Part shown: positions 24,356 to 32,870 of the stretch, in pieces
Layout of the letters: each line of letters starts with the position of its first letter
Position numbering within the stretch: the stretch's first letter is position 1
Assembly (NCBI GenBank): GCA_965217565.1
Contig: CBDCIS010000011.1
Location: 49,082-113,081, forward strand
Length of the DNA: 64,000 nt
Reading direction: 5' to 3'
DNA from: CBDCIS01 sp965217565
Lineage (GTDB): Bacteria > Chloroflexota > Dehalococcoidia > Lucifugimonadales > CATOSD01
Program-made: the position numbers and the translations under genes
The notes under the pieces: model-generated
Database searches by the model: none
The model's input: the letters and a program-made list of their open reading frames with translations, nothing else
What the model was told of the DNA's origin: nothing

Positions 24356-25591
24356 ATGGTTGACAACGCCTTGTCCCCGCACGGCGGCGCGCTCGTCGAT
24401 AGAGTCGCGCCCCGGCCGGCGGACGCGAAGAGCCTGCGGGGACTGAAGTCCATCGCCATAAGAGACCAGATAGCCAGGGAATGCGTGAGCATCGCCTACG
24501 GCTTCTTCTCACCCCTGGAGGGCTTCATGCTGCGCGAGGACGTGGACGCGGTGGCGAACGAGATGCGGCTCGCCAACGGTTACGTCTGGAGCGTCCCCAT
24601 CGTGTTCGACCTGTCGCCGGAGGAATCGGGCGAGCTTTCCCTGAGAGAGGGCGACACCCTGCTGCTCACCCACGAGGGTCAGCCGGTGGCGACGCTCGAC
24701 GTCGAGCAGATATACTCCTACGACAAGGCGCACATGGCCCTGAGGGTCTATGGCACGACCGACGAGAATCATCCCGGCGTGCAGCGCACCTACGCCTACA
24801 AGGACAGGTTCGTGGGCGGCAAGGTAACGCTGGTCAATCCGCCGACGATAAACCCGCCCTTCGACCGCTTCTGGTTTCCGCCCAGCGTGATGAGGGAGCG
24901 GTTCGCCGAAAAGGGCTGGGAGAGTGTCGCCGCGCACCAGACGCGGAACGTGCCCCACGCTGGCCACGAGTGGTTGATGAAGGGCGCGTGGTTCGCCGCC
25001 AACGCCGACGCCGTTCTGGTCAACGCGGTCGTCGGCGAGAAGAAGATAGGGGACTTCATCGACGAGGCCATCATCCTGGCCCACGACATGCTGAGGACGG
25101 CGGGCTACTTCAAGGAAGAGGTTCACATGGCCTCGATGCTCCAGTGGGACATGAGGTACGCCGGGCCGAGGGAGGCTGTTTTTCACGCCATCGTCCGAAA
25201 GAACCTCGGCTGCACCCACCACATGTTTGGGCGCGACCACGCGGGCGTCGGCTCCTACTACGACCCCTACGCCGCGCACAGGATATTCGACGAAATGCCG
25301 GACATCGGCATAAAGCCAGTGGTGACCCTCGAATGGTGGAACTGCCCCGTGTGCGCCGGCATCGCCTACGAGGGGCTGTGCGGTCACCAGGACAGGAAGC
25401 AGGACCTGAGCGGCACGCTGATGAGGCAGACGCTGGAGGGAGGAGTCACCCCATCGCCGCTCATCTTCAGGGCGGAGGTCTTCGACCTCGTGATGGAGTG
25501 CGCGCAGAACTACGGTTTCGGCTCACCGTTCGTCACCGAAAACTACCTACGCAACAGGAACCCTGTGATGACGTTTGAGCCGGTGGGGTAG
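24356..25591 (+). CDS. sat: Sulfate adenylyltransferase (ATP sulfurylase)
   Basis: The 411-residue single-chain ATP sulfurylase has the ATP/sulfate motifs QTRN (195-198, in HQTRNVPHAGHE) and GRDH (292-295). It also has a Cys-Cys-Cys-His set (C330, C333, C342, H344) that forms the zinc site of archaeal and some bacterial enzymes. It makes adenosine 5'-phosphosulfate from sulfate, or runs in reverse with APS reductase in sulfite oxidation. No APS reductase, APS kinase or sulfite enzyme is adjacent, so the direction is open. AGGAGG at 24338-24343 is 12 bases before the ATG. Confidence 0.92.
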   Translation: MVDNALSPHGGALVDRVAPRPADAKSLRGLKSIAIRDQIARECVSIAYGFFSPLEGFMLREDVDAVANEMRLANGYVWSVPIVFDLSPEESGELSLREGDTLLLTHEGQPVATLDVEQIYSYDKAHMALRVYGTTDENHPGVQRTYAYKDRFVGGKVTLVNPPTINPPFDRFWFPPSVMRERFAEKGWESVAAHQTRNVPHAGHEWLMKGAWFAANADAVLVNAVVGEKKIGDFIDEAIILAHDMLRTAGYFKEEVHMASMLQWDMRYAGPREAVFHAIVRKNLGCTHHMFGRDHAGVGSYYDPYAAHRIFDEMPDIGIKPVVTLEWWNCPVCAGIAYEGLCGHQDRKQDLSGTLMRQTLEGGVTPSPLIFRAEVFDLVMECAQNYGFGSPFVTENYLRNRNPVMTFEPVG

Positions 25592-25629
25592 CCCTTTTTA
25601 GCCCGTGAGTGGATTGGGATATATCAGAA

Positions 25630-28191
25630 TCACTGCCAAGGGTCAGCGTCTTGCGTGTAACGGCATGAGAGGTCGTCCCGGTACTCTGAACATCCCCAGA
25701 ACGGACCGTACGGCCCCTGCCTCAGGATCAGGACACCCATTCCACACCTAGGGCAGATCATCGGGGGGCCATCGCACGCTGAGTTCGTACACTCACTTTC
25801 GAGTTCATGTCCTGTAACCACCACGTAGCCCACGTTGCAGTTTGGACAGAGTGGGGTGAGGTGATCACAGATCGGGTAGTAGGAGCAACGCATGGTCTTC
25901 TGGCTCTGTGATTTCTTCAAGCGACCGATGTTACAACGTGGACACTGCCGAGCGAACTCCCTGAGGCGCCGCAGGTACGGGGACTGCCGGAGCAACTCCG
26001 TGACGAACGGTGATGGCCAAACTGGGTCTGTTACGAGGTATGTACCGACGCGTGCGCGCGTCATCGCTACATAAAAGAGACGACGCTCTTCCGCGGAAAG
26101 GTACGCCTTTCCAGATACCGGAGGCAGCACAATCTCCAGCAGCGGGTCGTCATCAGACCGCGAAGGGAACCCTCTTCGGCCATCCTTGAGGTCGAGCACA
26201 ACCACATAGTTCGCTTCTCGGCCCTTTGCCCTGTGGACTGTGCTGAACTCCACTTCCAGCGGCATGTTTCGTGCGTTTGGTAGGAGCGCGCTTTTGCTAA
26301 AGTTGTAACGCCCCAGCACCAGAACGGAGTGGCGCTTACCTCGTGTGGTTGCCACGATGTCTTGTAGTGCGCACAGCAGTCCGTTGGCGGGATCGTGGTC
26401 GGCAACGACGGTGATGCCCTCGTCTTTGGCGTTGGTCGCGGACTCTAGCCGGCGTTGCGTTTGTCCTGGGTTGCGCTGCACGAACTCGGTCGAGGGACGC
26501 AGGATGCCGTCTCCGAAGCGGAAGGTCTGGGTCAGCGCTCGCTCGCGTACATGACCGAGGTAGGCGCCGCAACCCCGTACGAGCCCGACGTCGCTCCCCG
26601 AGAAGCGGTAGATCGACTGCCAGTCGTCGCCGACAAGGAAATACGCGACGTTCTGGCGCCTGAGGGCCTTGAGCAATTCCATCCGTCCATGGGATATGTC
26701 CTGAAACTCATCCACTAGCACGTACCGATACGGCGTTTCCCATCTGCCTTCGCGAATGAGGCATGCAGCGCGGTTTATGAGGTCATGGAAGTCCAAGGCA
26801 TCCTCACACTCAAGCAACCCTTCGTAGCGCTCCCGCACTTTTTCGAAGACGCTGAGGAATCCTTCACTGCGCAATCGGTCGGAGTACGCGCGACTTCTAG
26901 CGCGAAGCTCGTCGGGAGTTAGACCGCTGATCTTGACATGGTTCAGGAACGTCGCCAACAGCCCGGCCAGCCATGAAATCAGCCAGCCAATCAGTCTCCG
27001 GATTAGCGTTTGCTGCGGGACGCGCTCAAACCTGACTCCTGCTTGTTCGAGCTGCTCGCGCAACCTCGGTAGCAAAGTGCCTTGCCCGCGTTGCCAACTG
27101 TACGTCTCTATGAGCTTCGTACCGTATTGCTTATGGATGCTCCTCTTCCACCCGACATCCTCGGCGTACCCTTTCCAACCTGGTGGAGGGAGCCCCTCTT
27201 GATTCAGTGCGACGTGCTCTATGTAGATGCCGTAGTCGGGGAGGTAGAAGTCCGGCTGATACTGACGGCGCTCCGGCGTCGCGGTTCGATGCTCGTACTG
27301 GTCTTCGTACCGGAACTTGATATCGTGTTCCGTCAGGTAGTTCGCAATCTCCAGTTCCTCGAAGCTTTTGATCAGCACTCCGTTCAGCGTCCGCAACTCG
27401 ACACTACGTACGTACTCGTTATACTCAGCGGACGTATCGAAATCAAAGGGAAAGCGATAAGGGGCGTGGTGGTAGGTGATAAAGTTGGTTACAGTGTGCG
27501 ATTGCTTTGGATCATTCAATATCTCCTTGAGGATATTGTCCACGGCACTCCTGAATGCCAACTCATCTTGCGCGAGCTTGGAGATGGTCGGCGCGACCCC
27601 TGACTCCGCAATGACTCGACGCCCAAAGGCATGGAAGGTGGAGACATGCGCTGCCGAGAGGTCGCCCGGGAGCCGTGCCTGAATTTCGTCGGCTGCCTTA
27701 CGGTTGTATGCAAGCACGAGAATTTCGTGTGGTGAGACGCCCTGGTTGCGAACCAGGTGGGCGATCTTGCCGACAATCACCGCGGTCTTGCCCGTTCCTG
27801 CACCCGCGAGCACCAGGGTAGCGTCCTCATCGGTGGCGATGGCCTCGGCCTGTTCGCTCGTCAGGGGCACTGGCAGCGCCGTGCTGGCCGCCACAATCAC
27901 GTCGGGGACAAGCTCCAAAACGATGCGCCTGTTCATCCGCTTACGCGCCGCCTCGAATCCCTCTGTGGAATCGAGCGGCGCAAGCCGACCAAGCGCCTGG
28001 TATGCTCCTTGTTCGAGATGCTTCTGGACGAGTCCGCGGCAGTGCCGCAGCGAGCCGGCGAGCGCTACGTGCATCTCGCCGGAGTCGGATTGTCGGAGAT
28101 AGCGATCGCCAGCAAAGAGTTGGCACCACTGCTGGTCGAGCAGCCTCGTCAAGCACCGCATCGTGGATCCGTTTGGCTTTGCGCCCGTCAA
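25630..28191 (-). CDS. HelD-like UvrD-superfamily helicase with nuclease-like insertion and zinc ribbons (5' part frameshifted)
   Basis: The 853-residue frame matches helicase IV (HelD) in its ATPase core: Walker A AGAGTGKT (130-137), VDEFQDIS, GDDWQSIYRFSG, VHRAKGREANYVVV and RRLFYVAMTRAR. Residues about 275-365 form an insert (SFEELEIANYL...YQPDFYLPDYGIYIEH) resembling a PD-(D/E)XK nuclease domain. The C-terminal 100 residues hold several CxxC zinc ribbons of topoisomerase I type. The frame's own start is weak. The N-terminal HelD domain lies in another frame (28145-28426), so the intact gene would start near 28426. Confidence 0.82.
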   Translation of the reverse strand: MTGAKPNGSTMRCLTRLLDQQWCQLFAGDRYLRQSDSGEMHVALAGSLRHCRGLVQKHLEQGAYQALGRLAPLDSTEGFEAARKRMNRRIVLELVPDVIVAASTALPVPLTSEQAEAIATDEDATLVLAGAGTGKTAVIVGKIAHLVRNQGVSPHEILVLAYNRKAADEIQARLPGDLSAAHVSTFHAFGRRVIAESGVAPTISKLAQDELAFRSAVDNILKEILNDPKQSHTVTNFITYHHAPYRFPFDFDTSAEYNEYVRSVELRTLNGVLIKSFEELEIANYLTEHDIKFRYEDQYEHRTATPERRQYQPDFYLPDYGIYIEHVALNQEGLPPPGWKGYAEDVGWKRSIHKQYGTKLIETYSWQRGQGTLLPRLREQLEQAGVRFERVPQQTLIRRLIGWLISWLAGLLATFLNHVKISGLTPDELRARSRAYSDRLRSEGFLSVFEKVRERYEGLLECEDALDFHDLINRAACLIREGRWETPYRYVLVDEFQDISHGRMELLKALRRQNVAYFLVGDDWQSIYRFSGSDVGLVRGCGAYLGHVRERALTQTFRFGDGILRPSTEFVQRNPGQTQRRLESATNAKDEGITVVADHDPANGLLCALQDIVATTRGKRHSVLVLGRYNFSKSALLPNARNMPLEVEFSTVHRAKGREANYVVVLDLKDGRRGFPSRSDDDPLLEIVLPPVSGKAYLSAEERRLFYVAMTRARVGTYLVTDPVWPSPFVTELLRQSPYLRRLREFARQCPRCNIGRLKKSQSQKTMRCSYYPICDHLTPLCPNCNVGYVVVTGHELESECTNSACDGPPMICPRCGMGVLILRQGPYGPFWGCSEYRDDLSCRYTQDADPWQ

Positions 28192-28426
28192 GCCCTCTGA
28201 TCGAGCGTTCCCTCCCGTCGGTGATGTGGATGTCCAGGCGACTTCGGAACCACCAACGGCGAACCGCGATCGCGTCGATCGAGCCGACGGGAATCTCCAA
28301 CAGCGGATCGCCGGAGGAGGCCTCGAAACGAACCGCTCCCGCTCCCAGAGAGACGCGCGCAGGTCCCCGTGTGAGGAAACGGTCTAACCATGAGCGCTCA
28401 GCGTAAATCCGCTCGCCTGCCCACAT
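28145..28426 (-). pseudogene. Detached N-terminal domain of the HelD-like helicase (frameshift)
   Basis: Reading from ATG 28426 the frame gives WLDRFLTRGPARVSLG, then LLEIPVGSIDAIAV and LDIHITDGRERSIRG, ending with AKRIHDAVLDEA. This is the PH/SH3-like N-terminal domain seen in HelD-family helicases. After about 28150 this frame becomes Arg/Ser-rich nonsense, while the neighbouring frame continues the family sequence with LLDQQWCQLFAGDRYLR. A single-base indel around 28135-28155 explains it, either a true mutation or a sequencing or assembly error. Confidence 0.6.
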
Positions 28427-28837
28427 CACCTATTTTCGATTCCTTTCCAGTTACTGCAACAGCGTGCGGAGGAGCGGATCCTGCGTACGCCCCAGGCTTG
28501 CCCTGTCGAGAGGCGAGCCGTTCATGCAGCGCCTGCCAATTGCGTCGCAGATGCACTGAACGATTTCCAGACAAATCGGCCGTCCGTGACAGCAACGCTA
28601 TGGTGCTGGCGCGACCGCACAATGTCAAGTTGAACCTAAGTAGCGAATCCTCGATATCCGGTCTTCCGTGAGAAGACCGGAACTTCCTGGCTAACTGACA
28701 AGACCGTGCTGTAAATCCTGGTTCTGACAAATCCTCCCACACGCAATGCCTTCATCAACTCTAAACGGTTATTTTCCCTACGGGGGATTGCTCATAGGGG
28801 GCTTGGCTATTACAATGAGATGCGGTCGGTGGCACGC
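28427..28837. other. 411-bp gene-free stretch
   Basis: This lies between the helicase gene (-) and tRNA-Pro (+). No open frame, repeat or strong terminator was recognised. Confidence 0.4.
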
Positions 28838-28913
28838 CGGGGTGTGGCCCAGTCGGTAGGGCGCTACGTTCGGGACGTAGAGGTCGCGAGTTCGAGTCTC
28901 GCCACCCCGACCA
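28838..28913 (+). tRNA. tRNA-Pro (anticodon CGG)
   Basis: The acceptor stem CGGGGTG/CACCCCG is perfect. The anticodon stem-loop CTACG-TTCGGGA-CGTAG gives CGG, a T-loop GTTCGAGTC is present, and CCA is encoded (28911-28913). The length is 76 nt. Confidence 0.95.
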
Positions 28914-28997
28914 TCCGCCAACAGCGTTTAGAAAAACGCAACCCCGCATTTCCTACTGGACAACGTTGGCTCGCCCGCCGGAGGGGAGGGACTTGGC

Positions 28998-30161
28998 ATG
29001 AAAGTGGGTGTCGTGGGCGCGGGCATATTCGGCATGGCCTCCGCGCTCGAACTACGAAGCCGTGGACACGACGTGACGCTATTCGAGCAGGGCGGTGTGC
29101 CCTACGAAAACGCAAGCTCCACCGACGTCGCCAAGGCGATAAGGCGCGTCAACTACTCCCCGGACCACCCCTACATCGAGCTAGTGGAACGGTCGGGCCG
29201 CAAATGGCGTGAGTGGCAAGAGAAGCTCGGCGGCTCCTTCTACTACCCCGTGGGCCACTTCTCGATCTACGCCGAATCGGAGCTCGACCCAGACGGCGAC
29301 GCCTTGCGGAGCATGAAGTTCCTGGAGCGCGAACGCGGCGAGTTCCGATTCCTCTCGCCTAAGCAGGCGCACGAACGCTTCCCGCAGTTCGGCTTCCAGG
29401 ATTCAGACGAGCGCTTCATCTACGACTCCTGGGCCGGCTACCTCGACAGCGGCCGAGCGGTGGGCGACCTGTCGCGCCTCGCAAAGAGCGAGGGCGTTCT
29501 GCTGAAGGAACGGGCCCGCGTTGTTGGGCTGGATGAGACATCTGATGGCGTCCACGTCGAAACGCGCGACGAAACTGCTGCCTTCGACAGGCTAGTCGTC
29601 GCCGCCGGACCGTGGGTCGGCAGGCTGCTTCCCGCCATCGACGAGGGCATCATGGTCAGCCGTCAGCAGATGGCCTTCTTCAGACCCGCAAACCCCGCCA
29701 TCTTCCAGACGGGAACCATGCCCGTCTGGTCGATTCACCCCAAGCAGGAGGGCTGGTACGGCTTCCCGCTGCTCGCCGATGGCACGCTGAAGATCGCCTC
29801 GGATATGGTCGGAGAGGAGGTCGATTCCGACGTTGAGCGCGAGAACACCCCCGAGTTCCTCGAGTCCGTCAGGGAGTTCGCGGCAAGACGGTTTCCGGAG
29901 TTGACAAAGGGTGAGTTCCTGGGCGGCCGCTCATGCCTGTACTCGAACACGCCGGACGGCCACTTCGTAATAGACTGGGCGCCGGGCATGAGTCGGACGC
30001 TGGTTGCGGGCGGCGGAAGCGGACACGGCTTCAAGTTCGGTGGCTCGATAGGCGAGGTGGTCGCCGACGCGCTGGAAGACAAGGCCAATCCCCTGGGAGA
30101 CCTCTTTCGCATGGGAGACCGCTTCCAGGGCGGCGGGCAGAGCCGGAGGAGCAGACTCTGA
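28998..30161 (+). CDS. FAD-dependent oxidoreductase, DAO/sarcosine-oxidase type
   Basis: The 387-residue protein begins with the Rossmann FAD loop VVGAGIFGMASALELRSRGH and a flavin-binding SSTDVAKAIRR segment. The C-terminal region has the second FAD contact GGGSGHGFKFGGSIGEVVAD typical of monomeric sarcosine oxidase / N-methyl-tryptophan oxidase relatives. It oxidises a secondary or primary amine with O2 or another acceptor. GGGGAGGG precedes the ATG. Its stop overlaps the next start by one base (TGATG), so the two genes are translationally coupled. Confidence 0.87.
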   Translation: MKVGVVGAGIFGMASALELRSRGHDVTLFEQGGVPYENASSTDVAKAIRRVNYSPDHPYIELVERSGRKWREWQEKLGGSFYYPVGHFSIYAESELDPDGDALRSMKFLERERGEFRFLSPKQAHERFPQFGFQDSDERFIYDSWAGYLDSGRAVGDLSRLAKSEGVLLKERARVVGLDETSDGVHVETRDETAAFDRLVVAAGPWVGRLLPAIDEGIMVSRQQMAFFRPANPAIFQTGTMPVWSIHPKQEGWYGFPLLADGTLKIASDMVGEEVDSDVERENTPEFLESVREFAARRFPELTKGEFLGGRSCLYSNTPDGHFVIDWAPGMSRTLVAGGGSGHGFKFGGSIGEVVADALEDKANPLGDLFRMGDRFQGGGQSRRSRL

Positions 30162-31189
30162 TGACAGAGCGGATCGACGAAACGGCGCGGGACCTCTACG
30201 CGCAGTCCATCGTCATAGACGGCCTGAACGTCAGCAACTGGGACAGCCCGGCCGTTTATGAGAGCCTGAGCGCGGGCGGCGTTACGGCCATCAACGCCAC
30301 GGCCGCCACTTGGGAGAACTTCGTCGATACCCTCGATAACATCACCCCCTGGCTGACCAGGTTCAGGGACTATGCCGACGTCATCGCGCAGGTGGAGAAT
30401 GTCGATGACATCCTCCAGGCCAAGCAGGACGGCAAGGTGGGCGTGATACTCGGCTTCCAGAACGCCTCGCCGATAGAGAACCACCTGGACCGGCTGGCCC
30501 TCTTCCACGCGCTTGGCGTGCGAATCATCCAGGTCACCTACCACGAGGCCAACCTGCTGGGCAGCGGCTGCTACGAACGTTACGACTACGGGCTGACCAA
30601 CTTCGGCGTGGACGCGGTGAAGGAGATGAACCGGCTGGGCATACTGCTAGACCTGTCTCACGTGGGCGTGCGAACCACGATGGACACGATAGAGATGTCG
30701 GAAAAGCCCGTCGCCGTTACCCACGCCAACGCCAGGCCCTACCACGATGTTGCCCGCAACAAGACCGGAGAAGCGGTGAAATTGCTGGCGGAGCGTGGCG
30801 GCGTCATCGGCGCGACCTGCATCACCAGTATGCTGCGAACAGGGGCGCAGTCCACCATAACGGACTACGTGGACGCTATCGACAACCTGGTTCAAAGGGT
30901 GGGCATCGACCACGTAGGAATAGGCACGGACTACACCCAGGACCAGCCGGAGTCGTTCTGGCGATACATCAGCGCGCAGCAGGGTACCAGCTTCCCGCTG
31001 AAGGCGATCGCGGGCATGGTCCCAGAGGAGCAGGCCTCTCTGAATTACTACCCCAAGGACCTCGAGACGCCCGACAAGCTGCCCCGAATGTCAGGAGCGC
31101 TGCTGGCTCGCGGCTACAAGCCGGAGGACGTAACCAAGGTTCTGGGCGGCAACTGGCTGCGGCTGTTCGGCGAGGTGTGGCAGGCGTAG
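30161..31189 (+). CDS. Membrane-dipeptidase family protein (metal site altered)
   Basis: The 342-residue protein follows the renal dipeptidase (M19) pattern: VIDGLN at the first strand, VILGFQNASP, LLDLSHVG, AVTHANARP and HVGIGTDYTQD. Classical members use His and Asp in DGHND, a bridging Glu, and two later His. Here the first motif is DGLNVS and the bridging Glu position reads Gln, while both later His are kept. It may therefore bind one metal or have a changed reaction. No signal peptide is present. It is coupled to the upstream oxidoreductase, so the pair probably acts on one substrate. Confidence 0.75.
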   Translation: MTERIDETARDLYAQSIVIDGLNVSNWDSPAVYESLSAGGVTAINATAATWENFVDTLDNITPWLTRFRDYADVIAQVENVDDILQAKQDGKVGVILGFQNASPIENHLDRLALFHALGVRIIQVTYHEANLLGSGCYERYDYGLTNFGVDAVKEMNRLGILLDLSHVGVRTTMDTIEMSEKPVAVTHANARPYHDVARNKTGEAVKLLAERGGVIGATCITSMLRTGAQSTITDYVDAIDNLVQRVGIDHVGIGTDYTQDQPESFWRYISAQQGTSFPLKAIAGMVPEEQASLNYYPKDLETPDKLPRMSGALLARGYKPEDVTKVLGGNWLRLFGEVWQA

Positions 31190-31437
31190 CAGCCATCATC
31201 ACCAGTGCTGCCTGAGCATAGCCAGGCGCTGCGTGGCCCATTCCGTGTAGCCGAGCACAAGGGGCCTTTGCTGAAACTTTTCGGCCTTCACAACATCCCA
31301 CACGACAAGATAGATATTGTGTTCACTCAGTCGGTCGGCATGGGAAGATGTAAAGTTCCTCGGTCACCTCTGCTACAATGACCGCGAGATAACCCAACCC
31401 GAGAGTGCGCTCGTGCGCCTCGATGAACCGAGGATAT

Positions 31438-32808
31438 ATGCCCCGGTCTAAAGCCAAGACCACGTTTGTCTGCGACGCTTGTGGGAATGAAAGCCTGAAG
31501 TGGGAGGGTCGATGTTCCGCTTGCGGTGAGTGGAACACGCTTGTCGAGAGAACCCAGGGCAGGCCGGATGCGCACGCCCGTCCCTGGCTTTCCGCCGCCT
31601 CGACGTCCGCCCGCGAGCTGGCCGAGGTCTCCACGAAAGAATTGCCCAGGATTCGCCTCGCCCTGACCGAAGTCAATCGCGTAATGGGCAATGGAGTCGT
31701 CCCCGGCTCTCTCACGCTGATCTCCGGCGAACCCGGCATCGGCAAGTCCACCCTGCTGTTGCAGCTTGCCGCCGACGTTTCAAGCGCGCTCGGCTCCACT
31801 CTCTACGTCTCCGGCGAGGAGTCTGCCGCCCAGGTGAAGATGCGGGCCGATCGCCTGGGCATATCCGGTCGCGACCTCTTTCTGCTGCCTGCCACCAACC
31901 TTGACACCATCCTCAGCGAGTTGGAGTCGCGGCGGCCCGCCCTGGCAATTGTGGACTCGATTCAGACTCTCTTCGACGAATCGCTGTCGTCAGGCGCGGG
32001 GAGTATGGCCCAAATAAGAGAGTGCACACGCAGGTTGATGGACTGGGCCAAGGCCACCAATACCCCAGCGCTTCTGAGCGGACACGTGACCAAGGGCGGC
32101 GACATCGCAGGGCCTCGCGTTCTCGAGCACATGGTGGACGTCGTGCTCTACATGGAGGGCGATCCCACGAGCGCCTGGCGGCTTCTCAGGACGATCAAGA
32201 ATCGCTTCGGCTCGACCAACGAAGTTGGCGTCTTCGAGATGGCCGCCGAAGGCCTCGTGGAGGTCAAGGATCCTTCGAGGGCGTTTCTCGCCGAGCGCAG
32301 CGAGGGCTCGATAGGCTCGATCATAGTCTCCACGATGGGGGGAAGCAGACCCCTGCTCGTCGAAATCCAGGCCCTTACGTCGCCATCGATGCTGCCGGCG
32401 CCGAGAAGAGTCGCCACCGGAATCGACTTCAACCGCCTGTTGCTCGTTTGCGCCGTGCTGAGTCGTCGAGGCGGGGTGCCCCTGGCCAACCAGGACATCG
32501 TCGTGAACGTCACCGGCGGCGTAAAGATCAGCGAGCCAGCCGCTGACCTTGGCCTCGCCCTTGCCATCGCCTCCAGCATGAGGAACGCGCCAATCGCGCC
32601 CGGAGTCGCCGCCATAGGCGAGCTTGGGTTAACCGGCGAGGTGCGTATGGTTCCGCAGCTCGAAAGGCGAGTTCAGGAGGTCGCTCGCCTGGGGCTCACC
32701 TCGTGCGTGGTTCCCAGCAGCCCCAGGGGAGAGCGGGCCTCTCCCAACGGCTCGACAACGCTCCAGGTGCGCACCGTGTCACAGGCCATCAACGCCGCCC
32801 TGCCTTGA
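31438..32808 (+). CDS. radA: DNA repair protein RadA
   Basis: The 456-residue protein has the RadA domain order: C4 zinc finger (C12, C15, C26, C29), RecA-like ATPase with Walker A GEPGIGKS (97-104), the RadA-specific KNRFG motif, and a Lon-protease-like C-terminal domain (GVAAIGELGLTGEVR). It promotes branch migration during homologous recombination. ATG 31438 is preferred because homology starts there and GAGG lies just upstream; ATG 31423 is possible. larC follows. Confidence 0.93.
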   Translation: MPRSKAKTTFVCDACGNESLKWEGRCSACGEWNTLVERTQGRPDAHARPWLSAASTSARELAEVSTKELPRIRLALTEVNRVMGNGVVPGSLTLISGEPGIGKSTLLLQLAADVSSALGSTLYVSGEESAAQVKMRADRLGISGRDLFLLPATNLDTILSELESRRPALAIVDSIQTLFDESLSSGAGSMAQIRECTRRLMDWAKATNTPALLSGHVTKGGDIAGPRVLEHMVDVVLYMEGDPTSAWRLLRTIKNRFGSTNEVGVFEMAAEGLVEVKDPSRAFLAERSEGSIGSIIVSTMGGSRPLLVEIQALTSPSMLPAPRRVATGIDFNRLLLVCAVLSRRGGVPLANQDIVVNVTGGVKISEPAADLGLALAIASSMRNAPIAPGVAAIGELGLTGEVRMVPQLERRVQEVARLGLTSCVVPSSPRGERASPNGSTTLQVRTVSQAINAALP

Positions 32809-32870
32809 GTTGCACCCGCCATAGGCGGCCTTTGCGCAAAGACCTCTATAAGGCGAAGTTTAGCACGGGG

